DNA of 64,000 bases from Ruegeria arenilitoris (GTDB lineage: Bacteria > Pseudomonadota > Alphaproteobacteria > Rhodobacterales > Rhodobacteraceae): NCBI RefSeq assembly GCF_013032855.1, contig NZ_WQDA01000004.1:62001-126000 (forward strand), in the 5' to 3' direction. Within the stretch, counting starts at the first letter, position 1, and every line of letters begins with the position of its first letter. The notes under the pieces are model-generated. The model had not been told where the DNA came from. It did no database searches and saw only the letters and a list, made by a program, of their open reading frames with translations. A program made the position numbers and the translations under genes. Shown here piece by piece: positions 18,714 to 25,645 of the stretch.

Positions 18714-18725
18714 TAATCATGATTA
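18714..18725. promoter_or_regulatory. 12-bp palindrome upstream of the cyclase gene
   Basis: TAATCATGATTA is a perfect 12-base palindrome in an AT-rich stretch between the SulP gene end and the cyclase gene start (57 bases upstream of the start). It is a possible operator for the cyclase operon; no regulator can be named. Confidence 0.3.
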
Positions 18726-18745
18726 CGCGGCTCAGGGATCAGAAC

Positions 18746-20482
18746 TCATTCCGCGGCCCACGTGATCCGGTCAGGCGCGGTCAGTCTTTGCCAAGCGTCA
18801 TATTGCGACAGAAACACCTGCCCGTTCAATTCATCGAGGAAATGCGATTGCTTCAGGCGGTCCATGACCGGGCCTTTGACCTCACTCAGGTGCAGCCCGA
18901 CACCCATGTCGCGCAGGCGGTGGTTGATCGCCTCAAGGCTTTCGAGCGCTGAGAAGTCGACCTCGTTCACCGCCGAGAACATCAGTACCACGTTGCGGAT
19001 CTCGCAACCCTCGGTCACGCGCGACTGGATCAGATCCTCGAGGAAGCGGGCATTCACGAAATACAGGCTTTCATCCACCCGCAACGTGACCAGCGTGGGG
19101 TCGGTCTGGACCTTGTGGCGCAGGATGTTGCGGAAGTGTTGAGTGCCCGGCACCAGCCCCAGTTCGGCCACATGTGGACGTGAAGTCTTGTAAAGATGCA
19201 GAAGGATCGAGATTGCCACGCCGCTGGCAACACCCGCTTCGACGCCGGCCATCAGGGTCAGGACGATTGTAGCGGCGACGGCGGTGAAATCGGCCCGTGA
19301 ATAGCCCCAGGTCTTTTTGAGGATTGAAAAATCCACCAGGCTAAGCACCGCCACGATGATCGTCGCGGCCAGCGTCGCCTTGGGCAAGAAATAGACAAGC
19401 GGGGTCAGGAAGAGTGCGGCAACCGCCAGCCCAACGGCGGTGAAGGCACCGGCCGCCGGGGTCTCGGCGCCCGCGTCGAAGTTCACCACCGAGCGCGAGA
19501 ATCCGCCGGTGACCGGAAAGCCCCCGGTGAAGGCGGCGCCCAGATTGGCCGCGCCCAGGCCGATCAGTTCCTGGTCGGGATCGACGCGCTGACGTTTCTT
19601 GGCCGCCAGCGTCTGCGCGACCGAGATGCTTTCGACGAAGCCGATGATCGAGATCAGGATGGCGGGCACCAGCAGCGCGCCGATCAGGTCCGAGGACAGC
19701 CCCGGCAGGGTCAGCGGAGGCAGGCTTTGGGGCACCTCGCCCACGATCTTGACGCCGCGCGCGTCCAGCCCGAAGGCCCAGACCGCCATCGTGGTTGCCA
19801 CTACCGCCACCACAGGCCCGGCCTTGGTCAGCACATCGGCCAAAAGCGGCGGTACGCCCATGCGCCGCAGCGCGGGTTTGAGGTTCTTGCGCACCCAGAA
19901 CAGGAAAGCCGTGGCCAGTGCGCCGATCAACACCGTAATCCCGCTGGTCTGGTCCAGATGCGCCAAGATAGAGCCCAGCATCTCGGGCAGGGTATGGCCA
20001 TGCGCGCTGACCCCCAGGATGTGTTTCAACTGGCTGGTGGCGATCAGAATGCCCGAGGCGGTGATGAAACCCGCGATCACCGGATGAGACAGGAAGTTGG
20101 CCAGAAAGCCCAGCCGGAACACACCCAGCAACACCAGGAACCCGCCCGACAGAAAGGCCAGTGTCAGCGCCGCCACCGCATAGCCGGCGGTGCCCTGTTC
20201 AGCCACCTGCCCCACGGCGGATGCGGTCAGCAGCGACACCACCGCCACCGGACCCACCGCCAGCGCCCGGCTGGTGCCGAAGATCGCATAGAGGATGATC
20301 GGCACGATCGAGGCATAGATACCCGCCTCGGGCGGCAGCCCCGCCAGCAGCGCATAGGCCAGCGATTGTGGGATCAGCATGATCGTCACGATCACCGCGG
20401 CGATCAGGTCATTGGACAGCGCCGCCCGGTCATACCGGCGGCCCCAATCCAGAATTGGCAAGTATCGCAACAGGTTGTGCAT
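18746..20482 (-). CDS. SulP family anion permease with STAS domain
   Basis: Inner-membrane SulP/SLC26 transporter of 578 residues: about 12-14 hydrophobic segments with the family start YLPILDWGRRYDR, the AALSNDLIAAVIVTIMLIPQ-type first helix (residues about 20-40), QELIGLGAANLGAAFTGGFP with the TGGFSRS segment, and a cytosolic STAS domain from about residue 450 (MFSAVNEVDFSALESLEAI). I choose ATG 20482 (MHNLLRYLP) because the upstream frame only opens with TTG. Substrate may be sulfate, thiosulfate or bicarbonate. It is 65 bases after the SQR fusion on the same strand, which favours export of sulfur oxyanions. Confidence 0.88.
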   Translation of the reverse strand: MHNLLRYLPILDWGRRYDRAALSNDLIAAVIVTIMLIPQSLAYALLAGLPPEAGIYASIVPIILYAIFGTSRALAVGPVAVVSLLTASAVGQVAEQGTAGYAVAALTLAFLSGGFLVLLGVFRLGFLANFLSHPVIAGFITASGILIATSQLKHILGVSAHGHTLPEMLGSILAHLDQTSGITVLIGALATAFLFWVRKNLKPALRRMGVPPLLADVLTKAGPVVAVVATTMAVWAFGLDARGVKIVGEVPQSLPPLTLPGLSSDLIGALLVPAILISIIGFVESISVAQTLAAKKRQRVDPDQELIGLGAANLGAAFTGGFPVTGGFSRSVVNFDAGAETPAAGAFTAVGLAVAALFLTPLVYFLPKATLAATIIVAVLSLVDFSILKKTWGYSRADFTAVAATIVLTLMAGVEAGVASGVAISILLHLYKTSRPHVAELGLVPGTQHFRNILRHKVQTDPTLVTLRVDESLYFVNARFLEDLIQSRVTEGCEIRNVVLMFSAVNEVDFSALESLEAINHRLRDMGVGLHLSEVKGPVMDRLKQSHFLDELNGQVFLSQYDAWQRLTAPDRITWAAE

Positions 20483-20547
20483 CGGTTCCACGTTCAAGAG
20501 GGCACAGGGCGGGTGTTGGATGGCGCAGGGCAAGAAGCCCTAGCGAC

Positions 20548-22230
20548 CTATTCGGCCGCCACGTTCAGCGGCTCGGGCTTGGCCATCCATTCCTTGCCCT
20601 TCAGCATCGCCGACCAATAGACCGGCGGCAGCAGCTTTTCCTTGAGGACCCAGGCCGCGCGGCTGGGTTTGGTGCCGTCGATCAGGAACTTAGGGAAGCT
20701 GGGCTTCAGGACACCGCCATAGCCGAACTCGGCCAGCACGATCTTGCCGCGTTCCACCGTCAGCGGGCACGAGCCGTAACCGTCATAGGCCGCCACCGGG
20801 CCGCGGCCCTCGATATCGGCCACGATGTTGTCGGCCACCACCGGCGCCTGCTTGCGGGCAGCGGCCGCGGTTTTCGCGTTCGGCGCGTTCATCACGTCGC
20901 CCAGCGACCAGATGTTGTCAAAGCTCTTGTGGCGCAGCGTGGACTGATCCACATCGACCCAACCCGCCGCATCTGCCAGCGGCGATACCCGGATGAAGTC
21001 CGGCGCCACCTGCGGCGGGCAGACATGCATTATGTCGAACTCGACCGTCACCTGCTCGGGCTGCTCGTCGTGCTTGGCGACCTTGAACGTGGCGGTTTTC
21101 GCCGCCCCGTCCACCGCCACCAGATTGTGGAAGAAGTTCAGCGTGGCGTCGTATTTCCTGACATACTCCATCAGCGCCGGGACATAGTCCTTGACCCCGA
21201 ACAGCACCCCGCCCGCATTCATGAACTGGATGTCGATATCCTTCAGAACCCCGCGTCGGACCCACGCATCGCCCGACAGATACATCGCCTTTTGCGGCGC
21301 GCCCGCACATTTGATCGGCATCGGCGGCTGGGTGAACAGCGCCCGTCCCACCTTCAGCCCTTCGACCAACTGCCAGGTATAGGGCGCCAGGTCATAGCGA
21401 TAGTTCGAGGTCACGCCGTTGCGGCCCAGCGTTTCCTCCAGCCCTTCGACCGCACCCCAGTCCAGCTTGAGCCCCGGAGTCACCACCAGACGGTCGTATT
21501 TGACCACTCGGCAACCATCCAGAATGACGGCGTTGTTCTGTGGCTCGAACGCGGCCACGGCGGCCTTGATCCATTTGACCCCGCGCGGGATCAGCGCGCC
21601 CATGGTCTTGGCCGTCTGTTCCGGCGTGAACACGCCGCCGCCCACCAGGGTCCAGCCGGGTTGATAATAGTGCACGTCGGACGGGTCGATGATGGCAATC
21701 GACAGGTCGGATTTACGCGCATGCAGGCTGGCGGCGGTGGCGATGCCCCCTGCCCCGCCGCCCACGATCACCACGTCAAAGGACGCGTCGCCGGTGTCGG
21801 TGGGCGTCTTGCCGCCATTGGCGATGCGGCGGGCCACGCCGCTCATGTCATATCCGGCAGCCTTGGTTGAGGTCAGGATGTCAGGCAAGGCTCGGCCCTG
21901 CGCGGCCTCGTGCAGCGACCAAAGCGTGGCCGAGCGCGTGCCCGTCCGGCAATAGGCCAGGATCGGACCTGGCAGTTCGGTCAGGGCTTGACCGAAGGCC
22001 TGCGCGTCCTCATCCCGAACCAGGCCAGTCTGGACGGGAACGTACCGGGCTTCGATGCCAAGCTTTTCTGCAGCGGCCTCGATTTCCTCGAATGTCGGTT
22101 GGTCGGACCCTTCACCGTCGGGGCGATTGCAGATGATGGCGCGGAAGCCCGCGGCCTTGATCGCCGGGATATCGGCAAGCGTTACCTGTGGCGACACCGA
22201 GAGTGCGCCCGAAATCTTTCGGATTTCCAT
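20548..22230 (-). CDS. DUF442-sulfide:quinone oxidoreductase fusion
   Basis: A 560-residue two-domain protein. Residues 1-110 are a DUF442 (TIGR01244, Blh-type) domain with a CRTGTR loop at C94, resembling the rhodanese/phosphatase active loop. From residue 151 a FAD motif (VVIVGGGAGGIATA) opens a sulfide:quinone oxidoreductase of the human SQOR type: C308 in KCAGAPQK and C488 in GSCPLT match its two redox cysteines, and SLGDVMNAPNAKTAAA is the second flavin segment. The enzyme should oxidise sulfide to persulfide and pass electrons to quinone; the first domain may then accept the sulfur. It lies 15 bases after the persulfide dioxygenase gene. Confidence 0.9.
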   Translation of the reverse strand: MEIRKISGALSVSPQVTLADIPAIKAAGFRAIICNRPDGEGSDQPTFEEIEAAAEKLGIEARYVPVQTGLVRDEDAQAFGQALTELPGPILAYCRTGTRSATLWSLHEAAQGRALPDILTSTKAAGYDMSGVARRIANGGKTPTDTGDASFDVVIVGGGAGGIATAASLHARKSDLSIAIIDPSDVHYYQPGWTLVGGGVFTPEQTAKTMGALIPRGVKWIKAAVAAFEPQNNAVILDGCRVVKYDRLVVTPGLKLDWGAVEGLEETLGRNGVTSNYRYDLAPYTWQLVEGLKVGRALFTQPPMPIKCAGAPQKAMYLSGDAWVRRGVLKDIDIQFMNAGGVLFGVKDYVPALMEYVRKYDATLNFFHNLVAVDGAAKTATFKVAKHDEQPEQVTVEFDIMHVCPPQVAPDFIRVSPLADAAGWVDVDQSTLRHKSFDNIWSLGDVMNAPNAKTAAAARKQAPVVADNIVADIEGRGPVAAYDGYGSCPLTVERGKIVLAEFGYGGVLKPSFPKFLIDGTKPSRAAWVLKEKLLPPVYWSAMLKGKEWMAKPEPLNVAAE

Positions 22231-22245
22231 TGTTGTCTCCTGCGG

Positions 22246-23193
22246 TCAGATCTTGTTGACCGGAACCTTGAGCATCTGGTTGCCGTCCTTGTCGGTCGGG
22301 ATGTCACCCGCCCGGATATTGACCTGGATCGACGGGATGATCAGGGTCGGCATCGCCAGCGTCGCGTCACGCTCGGTGCGCATCTTGATGAACTCGTCCC
22401 GCGACTTGCCGCCGCCCACATGAATGTTGTGCGCCTTTTCCTCGGCCACCGTGGTTTCCCAGCGGATGTCGCGACCGTTGGGACCGTAATCGTGGCACAT
22501 GAACAGGCGGGTTTTGTCCGGCAGGCTCAGCACCTTCTGGATCGAGTCGTAAAGGGTTCCTGCATCTCCGCCCGGAAAGTCGGCTCGGGCCGAACCGCCA
22601 TCGGGCATGAACAGCGTGTCACCCACAAAGGCCGCATCGCCCATCACATGCACCATGCAGGCTGGTGTATGGCCCGGTGTGTGCATGGTGAAGGCGGTCA
22701 TGTTGCCGATGTTGTAGGTCATGCCGTCGGTGAACAGTGCATCAAACTGACTTCCGTCGCGCTGGAACTCGGTGCCCTCGTTGAAGATCTTGCCGAAGAC
22801 TTCCTGCACGATCTTGATGTTCTCGCCGATGCCGATCTTGCCGCCCAGCTTCTGCTGGATGTAGGGCGCCGCCGACAGGTGGTCGGCATGGGCGTGGGTC
22901 TCGATGATCCACTCCAGTTTCAGGCCCTGTTTTTCGATCTCGGCGATCAGCAGGTCGGCATGTTCGAAGGTGATCCGTCCAGCGGCATAGTCGATGTCCA
23001 TCACGCTGTCGATGATCGCGCAGGCGTTGGATGTCGGGTCCGAAACGATGTAGCTGATCGTCGCCGTGGCCTCGTCGTAGAAGCCCTGAACCTTGGGTTT
23101 GACGCTCAGATCCACCGGATATGCGGAAATTGGTGTCGCGATTGCGTCAGCCATTTTCTGGTTGTGGGTGTCGATTGCCTTTTGGTCGGTCAT
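22246..23193 (-). CDS. Persulfide dioxygenase-type MBL-fold hydrolase (Blh/ETHE1-like)
   Basis: A 315-residue metallo-beta-lactamase-fold protein. Iron/metal motif THAHADHLSAA, second histidine HTPGHTPACMVH, aspartate in FVGDTLFMPDGG, DFPGGDAGTLYDSI and a C-terminal CHDYGPNGRDIRWETTV match the Blh/ETHE1 persulfide dioxygenases, which oxidise glutathione persulfide to sulfite. In Rhizobium and Xylella Blh proteins a DUF442 domain is joined to this enzyme; here that domain is joined instead to the neighbouring SQR. Cytoplasmic, no signal peptide. It follows pmpB by 22 bases and precedes the SQR fusion by 15. Confidence 0.9.
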   Translation of the reverse strand: MTDQKAIDTHNQKMADAIATPISAYPVDLSVKPKVQGFYDEATATISYIVSDPTSNACAIIDSVMDIDYAAGRITFEHADLLIAEIEKQGLKLEWIIETHAHADHLSAAPYIQQKLGGKIGIGENIKIVQEVFGKIFNEGTEFQRDGSQFDALFTDGMTYNIGNMTAFTMHTPGHTPACMVHVMGDAAFVGDTLFMPDGGSARADFPGGDAGTLYDSIQKVLSLPDKTRLFMCHDYGPNGRDIRWETTVAEEKAHNIHVGGGKSRDEFIKMRTERDATLAMPTLIIPSIQVNIRAGDIPTDKDGNQMLKVPVNKI

Positions 23194-23215
23194 GATCGTG
23201 CCTCCTCTCTGACGC

Positions 23216-23653
23216 TCAGGCCTTGGCCGAACGTGTAATCAATGGTTGCCCTTGCAGAATGCGCGCCAGGGCCAGCCCGGCGGCGACCGCGCCCAGAAAC
23301 AGCAGAACCTCCCACCGTCCGGTGCCCAGGGCCGGAATTGCCGCGCCCGGGCAGAATCCTGCGATGCCCCAGCCCACGCCAAACAAGGCTGAGCCGCCGA
23401 CAAGCTTCATGTCGATGTGCTTTGCGCCCGGAATCTGGAACCGGTCCGCATAAAGCGGCGCGGCGCGTCGCCATACCAGGCGATAGCCGATGAATGTCAC
23501 CACCAGCGCACCGCCCATTACGAAGGCGAGGCTGGGGTCCCAGGTTCCGGCCAGATCGAAGAAGTTCAACACCTTGGCCGGGTTCATCATGCCCGAGATC
23601 GCGATGCCAGTGCCGAAGACAAGGCCGGTCAGGAACGTATGGAACAGTTTCAT
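23216..23653 (-). CDS. YeeE/YedE half-transporter PmpB (DUF6691)
   Basis: Small inner-membrane protein of 145 residues with four hydrophobic stretches and the segment GWGIAGFCPGAAIPALGTG, whose cysteine is conserved in YeeE/YedE sulfur transporters (TsuA superfamily). The first helix shows GTGIAISGMMNPAKV. Together with the adjacent PmpA half it probably forms a channel for thiosulfate or another reduced sulfur species. The pair is typically found beside Blh and SQR genes, as here. It starts four bases after the pmpA stop. Confidence 0.85.
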   Translation of the reverse strand: MKLFHTFLTGLVFGTGIAISGMMNPAKVLNFFDLAGTWDPSLAFVMGGALVVTFIGYRLVWRRAAPLYADRFQIPGAKHIDMKLVGGSALFGVGWGIAGFCPGAAIPALGTGRWEVLLFLGAVAAGLALARILQGQPLITRSAKA

Positions 23654-23657
23654 TGCC

Positions 23658-24089
23658 TCACCCTCCGAATACGTGGCGGATCACGAAAACTGTGATGGCG
23701 GCAGTTGCCATGAAGGTCGGAACGGCGACCAGGGACCGGGTCGACAACCGCGACAGGCCGCATACTCCGTGACCCGAGGTGCACCCCGAGCCGAGGCTGG
23801 CGCCCAGGCCGACGATGACGCCGCCGACCACGATCATCAGCGGGCTGATCGGTACCTCGATGGCCGGCATGGAGCCGGTCAGCACGTAAATCAGACCCGG
23901 CGCAACGATCATTCCGGCAACAAGCGCCAGCCGCCAGGAAAACTCGGACCCGCTGTCAGGAAAGACCAGACCGGACATGATCCCGGTGGCACCCATGATG
24001 CGGCCGAGGCCCAACATCAACAACACTGCGCCCAAGCCTATCAGCAGGCCGCCGCCAAAGGATGCAAAAGGCGTGAATACGGTTTCCAT
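23658..24089 (-). CDS. YeeE/YedE half-transporter PmpA
   Basis: Inner-membrane protein of 143 residues, four predicted membrane segments, with the family signature GSGCTSGHGVCGLSRLS (two cysteines) that lines the sulfur-conducting path in YeeE/YedE proteins. It is the partner half of PmpB. The ATG at 24089 follows the upstream DUF2892 stop with one base between them, so it is co-translated with its neighbours. Direction of transport (uptake or export) and the exact sulfur species cannot be read from the sequence. Confidence 0.85.
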   Translation of the reverse strand: METVFTPFASFGGGLLIGLGAVLLMLGLGRIMGATGIMSGLVFPDSGSEFSWRLALVAGMIVAPGLIYVLTGSMPAIEVPISPLMIVVGGVIVGLGASLGSGCTSGHGVCGLSRLSTRSLVAVPTFMATAAITVFVIRHVFGG

Positions 24090-24090
24090 A

Positions 24091-24306
24091 TTATCTGGTC
24101 CTGCAGGTTTTGATGCCCAAAAGCGTGTACACCGGGCAGAATTTCATGGTCGCGGTCAACAGCATGATGATGCCGACGATCACAGCGCCATATTTGAAAA
24201 GGGGTGCGGCGAACAGGGCCAGCCCGCTGAAGAGTACCAGGTACAGCAGGACCAACCCAAGAGCTGCGCGCAGCGTGCGGTCGATCGTTCCGACGTTGTT
24301 GGTCAT
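24091..24306 (-). CDS. DUF2892 (YgaP-like) inner-membrane protein
   Basis: A 71-residue protein with two membrane segments (about residues 14-32 and 36-52) and the family ending FCPVYTLLGIKTC. DUF2892 is the membrane part of the rhodanese YgaP, but no rhodanese domain is attached here. Such stand-alone proteins are frequent in persulfide gene clusters, where they may hold sulfur-carrier proteins at the membrane. Start ATG 24306 has GGAGGG six bases upstream, better than any upstream codon. First gene of the operon after the regulator. Confidence 0.82.
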   Translation of the reverse strand: MTNNVGTIDRTLRAALGLVLLYLVLFSGLALFAAPLFKYGAVIVGIIMLLTATMKFCPVYTLLGIKTCRTR

Positions 24307-24364
24307 ATCGCCCTCCATATTCAGGTTTCTGAATGGCATATATGACGCCAGGAGCGTCTCTTCA

Positions 24365-24377
24365 GTGACAATGTCAC
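24365..24377. promoter_or_regulatory. Palindrome GTGACAATGTCAC before the persulfide operon
   Basis: A 13-base inverted repeat with five-base arms, GTGAC and GTCAC, around AAT. It lies between the Crp/Fnr gene and DUF2892, about 60 bases upstream of the operon's first start codon. The TGAC/GTCA arms resemble half-sites bound by Crp/Fnr proteins, so the regulator encoded next door is the natural candidate to bind here. Binding is an inference. Confidence 0.5.
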
Positions 24378-24402
24378 GAAAGCCGAGAAGATTCCCGAAA
24401 AA

Positions 24403-25068
24403 TCAGGTGCTGTGGGCCAAAGCCTGCAAAGCCGTTGTGTCGGTGAGCGTTATCTTGCCCCGGGATTGCGAAACCAACTCGCGTTTCTGGAAGTCGTGGA
24501 GCACCCGCGAGACAACTTCACGCGCGGTTCCCAGTTCGCTGGCCAGTTGTTGATGTGTGGCCTGCACCTCGTTCGCGGCATCGGCCAATGCAAGCAGACG
24601 TTCCGCCAGCCGGACATCGATCCGGCCGAAGGCGACGTCATCGACCACACGCAGAAGGTCGATCAATCGGCGGGAATAGGCCTGGAACACGAAATCGCGG
24701 AACGCGTCCTCTTCCGCAGCTAGGCGGTCGAAGGCAAGCTTGGGCAGGACGATCGCGGTGACATCTGTTTCAGCAATGCCTTCGGCGTTATAGGCCTCTT
24801 CGGCCAGCATACATGCCGTGGTCAGCACGCAGCTTTCGCCGGCTTCGACCCGATACAAGACGATTTCGCGCCCCGTATCCGAGCTTTGTGAAACGCGGAT
24901 CCGGCCTTCGTACAGAAACATGAGGCTGTCCGGCACATTGTCGGGCCCGAACACCTGGGCCCCGTTCCGGAACTTCACGATCCGCGCGGCCGCGCGCAAC
25001 CGGGCGCGTACCGCATCGGGCAGGTGGCTGGTTCCGTGGAACCGCTGGGTCCAGTCAGTGATTGTCAT
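24403..25068 (-). CDS. Crp/Fnr family regulator, candidate sulfur sensor
   Basis: A 221-residue transcription factor: cyclic-nucleotide-binding-like beta-barrel (about residues 20-125), dimer helix, and a winged helix-turn-helix at about 171-193 (THQQLASELGTAREVVSRVL). FNR iron-sulfur cysteines are absent; the only cysteines are C80 and C86 (GESCVLTTAC), a C-x5-C pair at the position where Crp binds cAMP. That pair could form a disulfide or polysulfide bridge and so sense persulfide. The gene is immediately upstream of, and co-directional with, the persulfide operon. Family call is firm; ligand is inferred. Confidence 0.88.
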   Translation of the reverse strand: MTITDWTQRFHGTSHLPDAVRARLRAAARIVKFRNGAQVFGPDNVPDSLMFLYEGRIRVSQSSDTGREIVLYRVEAGESCVLTTACMLAEEAYNAEGIAETDVTAIVLPKLAFDRLAAEEDAFRDFVFQAYSRRLIDLLRVVDDVAFGRIDVRLAERLLALADAANEVQATHQQLASELGTAREVVSRVLHDFQKRELVSQSRGKITLTDTTALQALAHST

Positions 25069-25245
25069 GTGGCTGCTTGCATGGGTGGCCCAAAGCCCTC
25101 GTAGATCATTACGGTTCTGCCGTCTTTCGCCCGGCCTAGACGATACGTTCGTAACAACGCGTCCTGTGCACCTGCCGCATGGCCTAGGACAGAACCGTGG
25201 TCGCGATCAAGGGAAAGCGCCCGAAGGTGCCTCGGGTCTATCCTG

Positions 25246-25632
25246 TCAGTCGCGACCCAGATCCTTGAGGATCGGACAATCCGGGCGGTCATCTCCGGCG
25301 CATTCCTGGATCAGGTGCGACAGTGTTTCGCGCATGGCTTTCAAATCTTCGATCTTGGCATCGATCTCTTCGAGGTTCTGTTTCGCGATCCGCTTGACGT
25401 CCGCGCTGGCGCGGTGCTTGTCCTCATACAGCGCCAGCAGCGAGCGGCAGTCTTCGATGGTGAACCCCAGCGACCGCGCGCGCCCGATGAACGCCAGCTT
25501 GTGCAGTTCTTTCTCGTCGAAATGGCGGTATCCATTGGTCGAGCGTCTGGGTTTGATGAAACCGATATCCTCATAATACCGGATGGTCTTGGCCGGCAAA
25601 CCCGAGCGTTCGGCGACGTCCCCGATGTTCAT
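25246..25632 (-). CDS. cueR: Copper-responsive MerR family regulator CueR
   Basis: A 128-residue MerR-family activator. N-terminal winged helix MNIGDVAERSGLPAKTIRYY, a long dimer helix (about residues 75-107) and a metal loop with C111 and C119 separated by seven residues (ECAGDDRPDCP), the arrangement that binds Cu(I) in CueR. ATG 25632 follows AGGAG and sits 13 bases after the copA stop, so regulator and pump form one transcript. The protein should activate the copA promoter at 28187-28217 and thereby its own synthesis. Confidence 0.92.
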   Translation of the reverse strand: MNIGDVAERSGLPAKTIRYYEDIGFIKPRRSTNGYRHFDEKELHKLAFIGRARSLGFTIEDCRSLLALYEDKHRASADVKRIAKQNLEEIDAKIEDLKAMRETLSHLIQECAGDDRPDCPILKDLGRD

Positions 25633-25645
25633 GGCGGCTCCTTTC

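Noticed and set aside
25065..25292. A 75-codon minus-strand frame between the Crp/Fnr gene and cueR
   Set aside because: It begins inside cueR, has no ribosome site or family resemblance, and runs over a probable promoter region.
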